Positions 23,898 to 32,555 are shown, counted from the stretch's first letter. The stretch is 35,800 nt of DNA from Thermogemmatispora sp. (GCF_019683755.1 NZ_JADGHT010000009.1:1-35800), one strand, 5' to 3'. Numbers and translations are program-made. The notes: generated by a model not told the origin, from the letters alone.

Positions 23898-24134
23898 ATG
23901 CCGATACGCATTAAGCTTCGTGAGCTTGCACAGCAGAAAGGGGTAAGTCAGTCGCGCTTGTCGCGTCTGGCCGACCTGAATGTCGGCATGATCCAGCGCA
24001 TCTATCACGATCCATATACGAATATCACGCTGTCAACGCTGGAGAAGCTGGCGCGGGCCTTGCGTGTTGAGCTGGCCGAGCTGATCGAGCTGGACCCGCC
24101 GCTAGAAAAGGAACCAGAGGCAGGCGGCTCCTGA
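23898..24134 (+). CDS. XRE-family (Cro/C1-type) DNA-binding regulator
   Basis: A 78-residue single-domain regulator. Residues 4-66 form the five-helix HTH: IRIKLRELAQQKGVSQSRL with the turn, recognition helix NVGMIQRIYHD, and LSTLEKLARALRVELAELIEL. There is no sensor or protease domain. It is divergent from the frameshifted and helical-repeat genes, with a 20-bp palindrome between. Sequence closest in style to plasmid- or defence-linked Cro-like repressors. Autorepression and control of the divergent genes are inferred from the layout. Confidence 0.88.
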   Translation: MPIRIKLRELAQQKGVSQSRLSRLADLNVGMIQRIYHDPYTNITLSTLEKLARALRVELAELIELDPPLEKEPEAGGS

Positions 24135-24411
24135 TGGCTCCCCGCAACCGGCCTTGCTCTCGCAGGTGGCGATACTCGCGGGCTTGCCAGGCGGCTAGAG
24201 GGTTTTCCTGTGACCGAAAGAAAACCAGTTCACAAGCCTGAAAAAGGCCCGCTGTGAGGGATGCTTGCAGTGGCTTGACGGGGGCGGCGCCAGGTGCTCT
24301 CGTAGAGTCAGGAAGCTGAAGCAGTCTGCTGGGTAATTGCGATCAGTACCCCGAGGAAATTGGGAGAAAACCAGGGGCTGGAAGAGCACCGTCAGGAAAG
24401 GGAGCGAGCAG

Positions 24412-25251
24412 ATGGAGGCTCTTCTCTCTGCAGATACGCCGCTGGAAACGGAAAGGGTCTGGCTGGGCATGCTGCGCGCCCTGCCGCCGGCCAGGCGCGT
24501 GGCGATGGCCTGGGACTGGACCGGTTCAGTAATCAACGCTGGGCGCCTGACTGTCCTGACCCAGCACCCCGAGATAGATGCCCAAGAGGCGGCCCTGCGC
24601 TATGCTCCGCGCTATGGAACCGCCATAGTACGCCTGGCCGAGGAGCGTCGTCGCCGCCTATCGGAGGCGGAAGCCAATCGCTTCCCGTCGCTGCAAGAGG
24701 TCCTCTGGCCACTCCTCTCCGCCCTGGAGGCGCTGCAGATCACAGCGGTCCCTCTCTCGCTGGCCATCCCCTTCTATGGTGTCCCGCGCTTCGTAGGCGA
24801 AATCTCCCTGGCTGTCGAGCGCCTGCCAGAGCGCCAGGCCCTGCAGCAGCGGCTGCCAGAGCGTTTCTGGCTCGACGAGACTGCTGAAGCCGGGCCGGGT
24901 CTACGCCTGGTCGAGCTGCAAAGCCTGCTGCCCGTCTGGCTCTGGCCCTCCGACAGCGGAGACAACGCTGCCCTCCTGCAGCGCCTGCTTGACAGCCGCC
25001 GCGTGGCGCCCCTGCTGGAAGAGGCCCCACCGATCCCTGTGCCCTCCCCTGAAGCCCTGTTTCTCTATCTGCTTGCCTGGCAGGGTGAACAGAGGACGAC
25101 CAGTGATGAGCGCTGGTATGATTTCCTGGGCATCCTGAAAATGCAGCAGCCATCTGGGCTGAACCTGGAGCTGCTCAGAACCCTGGCCCGCGATCTCCAA
25201 TGTCTACCCCAGCTAGAGGAGGCCCTCGCTCGGACTGGTTTGGAGTTCTGA
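24412..25251 (+). CDS. Partner domain fused to a degenerate nucleotidyltransferase-like domain
   Basis: A 279-residue protein. Residues 1-82 resemble the small helical protein often encoded just before MNT/AbiEii-like nucleotidyltransferase genes. Residues 95-275 follow the plan of such a nucleotidyltransferase: ALEALQI, then YGVPR, FWLDE, LVELQSLLPVWLWP, and a family-like C-terminus SPEALFLYLLAW...RWYDFLGILK. The catalytic signature is lost: where active members have GGS...DLDVV it reads PLSLAIPFYGVPRFVGEISLAV (split here as PLS, then EISLAV), with neither the glycine-serine nor the paired aspartates. The protein is probably catalytically dead. The ATG at 24412 follows GGGAG by eight bases. 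A second, truncated nucleotidyltransferase gene starts 19 bases downstream. Domain assignments are by eye from remembered family patterns. Confidence 0.6.
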   Translation: MEALLSADTPLETERVWLGMLRALPPARRVAMAWDWTGSVINAGRLTVLTQHPEIDAQEAALRYAPRYGTAIVRLAEERRRRLSEAEANRFPSLQEVLWPLLSALEALQITAVPLSLAIPFYGVPRFVGEISLAVERLPERQALQQRLPERFWLDETAEAGPGLRLVELQSLLPVWLWPSDSGDNAALLQRLLDSRRVAPLLEEAPPIPVPSPEALFLYLLAWQGEQRTTSDERWYDFLGILKMQQPSGLNLELLRTLARDLQCLPQLEEALARTGLEF

Positions 25252-25270
25252 ACAAGAAAGGAGTCAGTGG

Positions 25271-25542
25271 GTGTCTTCTTCTCCTCCTCCTCTTGAAGAG
25301 ACCTTATTGCCTCTGGCCGAAGCCCTGGAAGCGCTCGGTATCCGCTATGTGATAGACGGCTCTGTCGCCAGCTCGCTGTCTGGCGTGGTTCGCCAGACAG
25401 CCGACCTGGACGTAGTCATTGAGCTGCTCGACCCCAGCAGCTCAAAGCCCTCATCCAGAAAGTCGCTCCTTGCTACTATATTGACGAAGATGCTTTTCGG
25501 CAGGCGTTTCGCTCTAAAAGAGGCCGGTCTCCAGTAGCTTGA
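25271..25542 (+). pseudogene. Truncated, frameshifted nucleotidyltransferase (MNT/AbiEii-like)
   Basis: The frame from the GTG at 25271 (AAAGGAG seven bases upstream) gives LAEALEALGIRYVIDGSVAS, then SLSGV and TADLDVVIELLDP, a good match to the active-site half of family nucleotidyltransferases (GS and DxD present), then turns to nonsense and stops at 25537. The -1 frame continues sensibly from about 25435 as QQLKALIQKVAPCYYIDED, then AFRQAFRSKR, and stops at 25542. Restoring one C to the CCCC run at 25432-25435 joins them. Even then the protein ends at about 90 residues, where relatives go on for another 90 or more, so the 3' half is missing. Likely a decayed gene. Confidence 0.7.
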
Positions 25543-25568
25543 GCGAGCCTTCCGGCAACAAAACAAGA

Positions 25569-25597
25569 GCGAGCCGGGGATGTTGACCCCGACTCGC
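25569..25597. terminator. Hairpin between convergent genes
   Basis: GCGAG-C-CGGGG pairs with CCCCG-A-CTCGC across a 7-base loop, between the nucleotidyltransferase remnant and the ilvD stop. No long T-run on either side; probably a bidirectional transcription end. Confidence 0.5.
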
Positions 25598-25636
25598 CGC
25601 CTGCAATCTCTCCAGACAGGCTGAGACTGATCCCGC

Positions 25637-27337
25637 TCAAGACGCCGAAGCACGCGGCTGAGGCGGGCGCGTAATGGCCCCCTCCGAAGCCGACGAGACC
25701 AGCGCCGCGTACTTAGCAAAAACCCCGCTCGTATAGCGTGGAGCCGGCGGCTGCCAGCTTGCCAGGCGAGCCTTTAGCTCCTCCTCTGGCAGCTCCACGC
25801 TCACCGTGCGCTTCTCAATATCGATCACAATCGTATCGCCATCGCGCAGCGCGGCCAGAGGACCACCAACCGCCGCCTCGGGAGCGATATGGCCGACCAT
25901 CAACCCGCGCGTCGCCCCACTGAAGCGGCCATCGGTTAACAGAGCCACCGTCTCCCCCAGGCCCTCGCCCACGATAGCGCTCGTCACCCCGAGCATCTCG
26001 CGCATCCCCGGACCGCCGCGTGGCCCCTCATAGCGGATCACCACCACATCGCCCGGCTGAATCTGGCGCCCGATCACCGCCTGCATGGCATCCTCCTCGC
26101 GATCAAAGACGCGAGCCGGGCCGCGATGATAGAGGCGCTCATGGCCAGCGATCTTCACCACGCAGCCCTCCGGCGCCAGGTTCCCTTTCAAAATCACCAG
26201 GCCCCCATTCGGCTTAATCGGATTCTCCACCGTGCGCACCACATCCTGACCGGGAGTCTCCTGAGCCTGAGCCGCCTCCTCACCGATCGTGCGGCCTGTT
26301 GGCGTCAACTGATCGCCATGCATCAGGCCCGCCTCGATCAGGCGCTTCGCCAGCAGCGGCGTCCCGCCGGCGCGATCCAGATCCAGCGCCACATAGCGCC
26401 CGCCCGGCTTCAGGCTGGCGATCAGCGGCGTACGGCGGCTAATCTCATCGAAATCATCGATCGTCAGCGGAATACCGGCCTCGCGCGCCAGCGCCAGCAA
26501 ATGCAGCACAGCATTGGTTGACCCGCCCGAGGCCGCCACGCCGGCGATGGCATTCTCGAACGACTTGCGCGTCAAAATATCGCGCGGCGTCAGGCCACGA
26601 TAGAGCATATCCACCACCAGGCGCCCGCAACGCTCGGCCACCTCATCCTTACGCGGATCAGTGGCTCCCACGCTGGCCGTCCCCAACGGAGACAGGCCCA
26701 AAAACTCCAGAGCCATCGCCATCGTATTGGCCGTATACTGGCCACCGCAGGCGCCGGGGCCGGGGCAGGCCACATTCTCCAGCTCATGCAGATCCGCCTC
26801 ACTCATACGTCCGGCGGCGGTCGCCCCAATCGCCTCAAAGACATCCAGGATCGTCACATCCTGGCCGCGGAACTTGCCTGGAGCGATCGAGCCGCCGTAG
26901 AGCACCAGGCTCGGCACATTCAAGCGAATCAGCGCCATTGCCGTCCCGGGCAGCGTCTTATCGCAGGCCGCCAGCGCGATCACCGCATCAAACATCTGGC
27001 CCTGACTGACCAGCTCGATCGAATCGGCGATCACCTCGCGGCTAATCAACGAGGCCTTCATGCCCTCGGTGCCCATTGAAATACCATCGCTGACCGCGAT
27101 CGTATTGAACTCCATCGGCGTGCCGCCGGCGGCGCGGATGCCCGCCTTAACGCGCTCGGCCAGGCGGCGCAAATGGAAATTGCAGGGCATGGTCTCGATC
27201 CACGTATTGGCCACGCCGATCAAGGGCCGCTGCAGATCCTCATCGCGGAAACCGATGGCCTTCAGCATGGCGCGAGCCGCGGCCCGCTCGCGCCCATCGA
27301 TCAAGACTCGACTGCGGTGCCGGGGATCAAAAGCCAT
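25637..27337 (-). CDS. ilvD: Dihydroxy-acid dehydratase
   Basis: Iron-sulfur dehydratase that makes the 2-oxo acid precursors of valine, leucine and isoleucine. The 566 residues match the IlvD/Edd family. Cluster ligands are visible as Cys52 (TMPCN), Cys125 (ACDKTLPG) and Cys197 ([14 protein letters not shown]), the three-cysteine pattern of IlvD. Other signatures are [54 protein letters not shown] and [11 protein letters not shown] with the catalytic serine region. The ATG at 27337 has AGGGAGG nine bases upstream. It supplies 2-ketoisovalerate for leuA in this window, though it stands alone here without ilvB, ilvN or ilvC. Confidence 0.95.
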   Translation of the reverse strand: MAFDPRHRSRVLIDGRERAAARAMLKAIGFRDEDLQRPLIGVANTWIETMPCNFHLRRLAERVKAGIRAAGGTPMEFNTIAVSDGISMGTEGMKASLISREVIADSIELVSQGQMFDAVIALAACDKTLPGTAMALIRLNVPSLVLYGGSIAPGKFRGQDVTILDVFEAIGATAAGRMSEADLHELENVACPGPGACGGQYTANTMAMALEFLGLSPLGTASVGATDPRKDEVAERCGRLVVDMLYRGLTPRDILTRKSFENAIAGVAASGGSTNAVLHLLALAREAGIPLTIDDFDEISRRTPLIASLKPGGRYVALDLDRAGGTPLLAKRLIEAGLMHGDQLTPTGRTIGEEAAQAQETPGQDVVRTVENPIKPNGGLVILKGNLAPEGCVVKIAGHERLYHRGPARVFDREEDAMQAVIGRQIQPGDVVVIRYEGPRGGPGMREMLGVTSAIVGEGLGETVALLTDGRFSGATRGLMVGHIAPEAAVGGPLAALRDGDTIVIDIEKRTVSVELPEEELKARLASWQPPAPRYTSGVFAKYAALVSSASEGAITRPPQPRASAS

Positions 27338-27367
27338 AAGAACAGCCTCCCTTAGAGTACTGCCTGT

Positions 27368-27397
27368 ATTATACTCCTGACGCAGCCCCTAGCTCAA
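27368..27397 (-). promoter_or_regulatory. Putative ilvD promoter
   Basis: Minus strand TTGAGC (27392-27397), 18 bases, perfect TATAAT (27368-27373), about 30 bases before the ATG. The transcript leader would be only about 24 bases. Confidence 0.6.
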
Positions 27398-27622
27398 CGC
27401 AAGAGCACACAGCGGCCCACGCACAGCACAGCATCAAGCGCAACCTGGCCATCGATCGCACTTCGAAAGACCCCCGAGCCTTCAGAGCCGAGCCGAGCCG
27501 AGCGCTCAGCCGCTCCATCCAAGCCCAGCCCCGTGATCCAGCCAGGAGACAGGAGCCGGAAGGCAGACCACAGCATCGACAGCGACAAGCGTGCCTGGCG
27601 GGCCGACCAGGCGATCATATCC

Positions 27623-27656
27623 TTGACATGACAATAGAGCCTGGGCATGTTATCAT
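27623..27656 (+). promoter_or_regulatory. Possible promoter of the TIR-STAND gene
   Basis: A perfect TTGACA (27623-27628) is followed by TGTTAT (27648-27653, 19-base spacer) or TATCAT (27651-27656, 22 bases); neither spacing is ideal. ATCATATC occurs on both sides of it (27614-27621 and 27652-27659) as an exact direct repeat 38 bases apart. Confidence 0.35.
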
Positions 27657-27708
27657 ATCTCTGCACTTGAAGAAGCGCATGTCATCCTGCCCGCAGGAGG
27701 CGATACAC

Positions 27709-30700
27709 ATGGCGGCGACAGGCGACTCAGCTCTATCCATCTTTCTTTCCTGGTCAGGAACAGCAGAAGACCGCGTCTGGCGTAACAACATCACGGCCTG
27801 TCTGAAGCGTCTCCGAAATCGCTATCACCTTACCTGGAGTGATGAGCACGCCGTTCCTGCGGGCCTGGAGCGAGAAAACTATCGTCAAAGCTGCCTTCAG
27901 CGCGCGCGCCTGATCATACTCATCATCAGCCCTGATTACCTGGCAAAAGAGGAGTGCATGCGCGTCGCCAGGGAAGCGTTCGCGAGGCAGCAGCAAGAGC
28001 CAGACCGAGTACGAGTCGTTCCCATCTATGCACGCGAGGTCTACCTGCAGGGAACCATCTTTGAGCAGCGAAAACTGGTGCCGGACAACCCGCTCAAAAG
28101 CTGGAAAGATCGCGACGCCGGCCTAAAGCAAGTAGAGGAAGAACTAGCGGACACACTCAACGAGCTGCGGGCGGTCCCTGTTAAGCAATCGGTCCTCACC
28201 CCCCAAGATCGAGAGCGCCTGCTCCCTTTCATCGTCGACTGGCGCCCCGTGGCCCAGAGGCACCTGCGTGATTTCGTCGGGCGTGAGCAAGAGAGAAAAG
28301 CCGTGCGCCAGCACATCGAGGATCTCCAAGACCAGGGCGGCTACCTGGCGATCACCGCGCCAGCCGGCGAAGGGAAAAGCAGTCTTATCGCGCAGCTCAT
28401 TATCGAAGAGGAGCAAAGAGGCCAGCAGATCCCCGCCTACTTTATCCCCATGCAGCCCGGACCGAACGGCCAGAGCGACCTACTGCGCCACATCCTGGCC
28501 AGCCTGGTCTACAAGCACCAGCTCTCTGCCAGCTATGTGGACGTTGACCGCGATAGCCTCCCGCTCGCTCTACGTCGCCTCTTGACTGAACTCAGCCAGC
28601 GCGGCATCCGTGAGACCATCTACATCGACGGCCTCGACCAGCTCTTGCCCGAGCCAGGTGGAAGACGAGAGCTAAGCTGGCTTCCCGAGGAGCTACCAAA
28701 AGGCATCGTCTTCGTTCTCAGTCTGCGCCCTGACGAGACCCTCGCCACCCTCAAAACCGGCAGGCGGCTGATCGAGTACCAGCTACCGCACCTCAGCCAG
28801 AGCGATTTCAGCGCCCTGCTGGCTCAGCGAAACGTACGGCTTCCCATAGATCTGCTCGAACGCTACTATCGTAGCCTCCGGGGAAACGCCCTCTATCTCA
28901 GTCTCCTAACCGGAGAGCTGGCTCAGCAACAGCAGCAGATGCCCATCACGCCTAGCCATGCCGAAGATGTGCTTAGGCAGATCGAGAGCAATCCCGCTGA
29001 CCTCTTCCGGCCCACGCTGGAGCGCCTCAAGAGCGACCTGGCCCTCTGGGAGAAGCTCCTCTATCCCTTGCTAGCTGTACTCGTAGTGGCTCAGGAGCCG
29101 CTGAGCGAAGGACAACTACGCTCTATCCTGGGGCTGACGCATGAACGCTGTCAAGAGGGCCTGCGACGGCTCGGAGGCCTGCTCACGCATGACGGACAGG
29201 GGCGCTACGAACTCTATCACCTCAAACTGCGCGAGTACCTCCAAGGAGAGACAGAGTATGGCCAGGAGCAGTCAGGCGCCCTCCTGGCGCCCGACGAAGT
29301 AGCGGCCTGGCATACCCGTCTAGCAAAGTGGTGCGCCGGCGACGACCTGTCCCTCATCTGGCGAGAGAGCTACGAAGCGCTAGAGCGACAGCGACGTCAA
29401 TATGCGCGGCGCCACTTCATTCGTCACCTCTACCTGGGGGGCGTTACCCAGTGGCAGCAACTCTTTAGCGTCCTTGATGATGGGCACTATAGCCGGCAAA
29501 AACTACAGGCCGACGATGGTGGTGGCAAGGCCCTGGTGCTGGACCTCGACCTGGGACGGCGCGCCGCCGGCTGGAATGGCTGGTCACAAGAAGAAGCGCT
29601 GTCGATGCAGCCCCGTCTAGTGGCCTACACCCTCCTGCGCTGCCTGCTGGCCAGCCAGGCCAACGGCTATCCCTCGGAAGCCTTTGGGCTGCTCGTGGCC
29701 CTGGAGGGGACAAACAAAGCCCGCGGGCTAGCTGCCCTCATCACCGAAGCGCGCTGGCGTATTGAAGCGCTGCTAGCCATTGTGCGCCAACTAGGTAAAC
29801 AAGCAGCCCAGAGCGATGAGTGGCGCCAGGCTTACGACGAAGCCAAGGAAGAGATTGCTGCTTTTGACAGCCCAGACCGCAAAGATGACTTCTATGGGGA
29901 GCTAGCGCGACTGGCCCTTGCCGTCGGCGAGCGACAGCGAGCCAGCCAGACTGTGGACCGTATCGCCGACGACCTGAAGCGGGCAGAGCTGCGGCTGAGG
30001 CTGGCTGAGAGCTGGCTGAAAGAAGGAGAGAGCGAGCCAGCGCGGGAGACGCTTGCTGAGGCCAGCAAACTACTGACAAGCCAAGCACGCTCGGTCTCGA
30101 CTGAGGTCCTTGCCAGTCACTGTGCCCTCTTGTACCGGCGGCTCAACCAGCCCGAGCATGCCCAGGCTGCCCTGAGCTACGTGCAAGACGCCCTCCAGCG
30201 TGCGCGCTACCACCTGGCTCTCGGTTGCCTCTACGAAGAGCAAGGCCAGTACGACCTGGCAAAACGAGAGTGGGATCAGATGCGCCAGGAGCTGCAGGCA
30301 GTCAAAAACGACAAACGCCGAGCCGAAATCTGGCTAGAGTTGGCAGAGCACTGGCTAGAGTCAGATAGCGGTCAAGTAGAGCAGGTGCAGGCCATTCTTG
30401 ACAAGCTAGAGCAGCACATGCAGCGTCAAGCCGACCCTCAGCTCTGGTCCAAGCTAGCGCTGGCCTGGGTGCAAGCAGGGCGCTGGGAGAAGGCGGAGCA
30501 GATAGAAAGCCGCCTGGCAGATAGTCGGAGGCGTCTGCATCTTGCCATCGAACTCGCGCTCATCGCCCTGGAAAGAGGCGAGCGCTGGCGCGCCATCCAG
30601 ATTTGGCAGCGTATCCGGCCAGACATCGAACTGCTGGCGGAGAGCTGGCGCAGACCGATGCTGGGCGAGCTGGCAAAAGCGCTGGCGGCCCTTGACGCCT

Positions 30701-31296
30701 GGGAAGAACTCAGGGCAGTCATCGACAGAGGAAGCACGCCGCTTGAACAAGACTACCTGTGGAAAGAAGCCTGTAAAGTGCTCAGGCGGCGGTTCTCCCT
30801 GCTGCGCGAAGAAGAGAGAGCGCTGATCAAGATCCCTCGCTGGCAAGAGGCCCGGCAGAAACTGCAACGGCTAGCGACTAGAGACAAAGGAAAAGGAACG
30901 GCTCCCTTCGTTCGTGGGGAGCACATCGGCGGTCCCTCTGCTGGGGATAGACATTCTGGGCTGGTCTTAACGAGTCTCTGGAACGGCAGCCAGTTCCTGT
31001 CTGAGGCAGACAAAAAAGCCTCATCCCCAGCGTCAGAGGCTCCTGAGTTCCAGGTGCCAGAGAAGCGCCCCGAAGACAGCGTACGTCAGCTCCAGCAGGC
31101 CTGGTGCCAAGCGCGCACCATAGCCGAAGCGCGCGAGTGCTGCGCACACATCAGCGGCCTGCTACCACGCGCGCCCTCCCTAGCTGAGGCGCTACTGAGA
31201 GCCTGCGACTGGGTAGAGCGCTTTGTCCAAGGTCAAGAGCCACTGCCTTCCCTGGACGTCCCTGGCCTGCCCGAGCAGCCCAAAGAGGCCAGTTGA
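27709..31296 (+). CDS. TIR domain - STAND NTPase - helical-repeat protein, candidate defence gene
   Basis: A 1195-residue protein with the domain order of STAND immune sensors. Residues 8-152 are a bacterial TIR domain (IFLSWSG at strand A, IILIISPDYLAKEEC, VRVVPIYARE, then NPLKSWKDRDAGL). Residues about 188-400 are a P-loop NTPase entered by FVGREQE, with Walker A APAGEGKSS (Lys223), Walker B TIYIDGLDQLL (Asp307) and an arginine sensor region VLSLRPDE. A winged-helix-like section follows (about 450-560), then long TPR-like helical repeats to about 1050 and a short tail after an odd linker. Known TIR-STAND proteins sense an invader and use TIR to deplete NAD. The TIR catalytic glutamate is not clearly in place. 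The ATG at 27709 follows AGGAGG by eight bases. It stands alone; the next gene is convergent with a one-base gap. Confidence 0.8.
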   Translation: MAATGDSALSIFLSWSGTAEDRVWRNNITACLKRLRNRYHLTWSDEHAVPAGLERENYRQSCLQRARLIILIISPDYLAKEECMRVAREAFARQQQEPDRVRVVPIYAREVYLQGTIFEQRKLVPDNPLKSWKDRDAGLKQVEEELADTLNELRAVPVKQSVLTPQDRERLLPFIVDWRPVAQRHLRDFVGREQERKAVRQHIEDLQDQGGYLAITAPAGEGKSSLIAQLIIEEEQRGQQIPAYFIPMQPGPNGQSDLLRHILASLVYKHQLSASYVDVDRDSLPLALRRLLTELSQRGIRETIYIDGLDQLLPEPGGRRELSWLPEELPKGIVFVLSLRPDETLATLKTGRRLIEYQLPHLSQSDFSALLAQRNVRLPIDLLERYYRSLRGNALYLSLLTGELAQQQQQMPITPSHAEDVLRQIESNPADLFRPTLERLKSDLALWEKLLYPLLAVLVVAQEPLSEGQLRSILGLTHERCQEGLRRLGGLLTHDGQGRYELYHLKLREYLQGETEYGQEQSGALLAPDEVAAWHTRLAKWCAGDDLSLIWRESYEALERQRRQYARRHFIRHLYLGGVTQWQQLFSVLDDGHYSRQKLQADDGGGKALVLDLDLGRRAAGWNGWSQEEALSMQPRLVAYTLLRCLLASQANGYPSEAFGLLVALEGTNKARGLAALITEARWRIEALLAIVRQLGKQAAQSDEWRQAYDEAKEEIAAFDSPDRKDDFYGELARLALAVGERQRASQTVDRIADDLKRAELRLRLAESWLKEGESEPARETLAEASKLLTSQARSVSTEVLASHCALLYRRLNQPEHAQAALSYVQDALQRARYHLALGCLYEEQGQYDLAKREWDQMRQELQAVKNDKRRAEIWLELAEHWLESDSGQVEQVQAILDKLEQHMQRQADPQLWSKLALAWVQAGRWEKAEQIESRLADSRRRLHLAIELALIALERGERWRAIQIWQRIRPDIELLAESWRRPMLGELAKALAALDAWEELRAVIDRGSTPLEQDYLWKEACKVLRRRFSLLREEERALIKIPRWQEARQKLQRLATRDKGKGTAPFVRGEHIGGPSAGDRHSGLVLTSLWNGSQFLSEADKKASSPASEAPEFQVPEKRPEDSVRQLQQAWCQARTIAEARECCAHISGLLPRAPSLAEALLRACDWVERFVQGQEPLPSLDVPGLPEQPKEAS

Positions 31297-31297
31297 G

Positions 31298-32542
31298 CTA
31301 AAGCGCAAACTGCGCCTCGGCCTCATCAACAATCATCTGAGCGATCACCAACGAGGAGGTAGCTGCTGGAGACGGAGCATTCTGCACATGCAGCACACGC
31401 TGCCCGCGGCGGATCACAAAGTCGTCGACCAGACTGCCATCGGGGGCCAAAGCCTGGGCCCGCACCCCGCTCGGTCCTGGCAGCAGGTCCCCCTCTGTGA
31501 GAGCGGGCACATAGCGCTGGACCTGGCGCACATAGGCGCCCTTCACATAGTCGCGATAGAATTCAGCCAGGCCCATACGCCAATAGCGGCGGGCCAGGCG
31601 CCAGAAGCCACTGTAGCTAAGAGTCTCCCACAACTCGCGCAGATTGAGCTGCCAGCGGCCATAACCTTCGCGCGCCAGAGCCAGCACGGCGTTTGGTCCC
31701 ACCCAGACCTCGCCATCGGGCCGCAGCGTCAGATGGACCCCCAGGAAAGGGAAACGCGGATCGGGAACAGGGTAAATCAAACCGCGCACCAGATGGCGCT
31801 TTTCGGGGCGCAGCAGGTAGTAGTCGCCACGAAAAGGCACAATACGCAGGCCGCCGTCGTCGCCGGTCAAGCGGGCCAGGCGATCGGAGTAGAGGCCGGC
31901 GCAAGTAATCACAGCGTGCGCCCGCAGCTCTTCCTCCCGGCTGCCAGGCTCGCCTAAGACGGCCAGCTCTTGACGGCGGATCTGAACCACCACTTCATCG
32001 GCGCGCGGCAAGAGGCCCACCACCTGGCTATTCAAGCGCAAATGAGCCCCCTTGGCAGTGATCTCCGAGGCCAGAGCGGTGGCCACGCGCCGAAAATCGA
32101 CGATCCCCGTATTAGGCGAATAAATGGCGCGCAAGCCCGCGGCAGCAGGTTCGATCTCGCGCAGACGCTCGGGACCGATCAGCTCCAGGCCCTGGACGCC
32201 ATTGCGCTGACCACGCTCGTAGAGGGCTTGCAGGCGTGGCAGCTCCTCCTCCGTCAGAGCCACGATCACCTTACCGCAGAGCTGGAACGGAATGCCATGC
32301 TCGCGGCAAAAGGCCAGCATAGCTCGGTGACCAGCCACACAGGCGCGGGCCTTCAGCGAGCCAGGAGCATAATAGATACCAGTGTGCAGCACGCCGCTAT
32401 TGTGACTCGACTGATGAGCGGCGATGCGCGGCTCCTTCTCCAGCACGAGCAGGCGCAGGCCCGGCCGACGCCGTAGATACTCGCGCGCCGTGGCCAATCC
32501 CACCAGGCCAGCGCCGACGATGATCAGATCATAGCGCTGCAT
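31298..32542 (-). CDS. lhgO: L-2-hydroxyglutarate oxidase
   Basis: FAD-dependent oxidase or dehydrogenase of the DAO superfamily that returns L-2-hydroxyglutarate to 2-oxoglutarate, a metabolite-repair role, probably at the membrane face. The 414-residue protein has the dinucleotide motif IIVGAGLVGLATAREYL at the N-terminus, VLEKE, and the family signature HQSSHNSGVLHTGIYYAPGS (split from KARACVAG after it), then SPNTGIVDFRRV and a C-terminal NAPSPAATSSLVIAQMI. The ATG at 32542 is used; a TTG at 32554 would add four residues. There is no ribosome binding site before it; instead a perfect palindrome abuts the start. It is divergent from isocitrate dehydrogenase, the enzyme that makes 2-oxoglutarate. 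Confidence 0.88.
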   Translation of the reverse strand: MQRYDLIIVGAGLVGLATAREYLRRRPGLRLLVLEKEPRIAAHQSSHNSGVLHTGIYYAPGSLKARACVAGHRAMLAFCREHGIPFQLCGKVIVALTEEELPRLQALYERGQRNGVQGLELIGPERLREIEPAAAGLRAIYSPNTGIVDFRRVATALASEITAKGAHLRLNSQVVGLLPRADEVVVQIRRQELAVLGEPGSREEELRAHAVITCAGLYSDRLARLTGDDGGLRIVPFRGDYYLLRPEKRHLVRGLIYPVPDPRFPFLGVHLTLRPDGEVWVGPNAVLALAREGYGRWQLNLRELWETLSYSGFWRLARRYWRMGLAEFYRDYVKGAYVRQVQRYVPALTEGDLLPGPSGVRAQALAPDGSLVDDFVIRRGQRVLHVQNAPSPAATSSLVIAQMIVDEAEAQFAL

Positions 32543-32555
32543 TTGTTTAAACAAA
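32542..32555. promoter_or_regulatory. 14-bp palindrome at the lhgO start codon
   Basis: TTTGTTTAAACAAA is a perfect palindrome whose edge includes the first base of the lhgO start codon. It replaces the ribosome binding site region and may be an operator in the lhgO-icd divergent region. Confidence 0.45.

Larger units (their letters stand above)
27338..27708. other. Divergent region between ilvD and the TIR-STAND gene
   Basis: 371 bases carrying the ilvD promoter on the left and a possible promoter for the TIR gene on the right. The middle has a short GAGCC repeat (about 27484-27503) and no gene. Confidence 0.6.
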
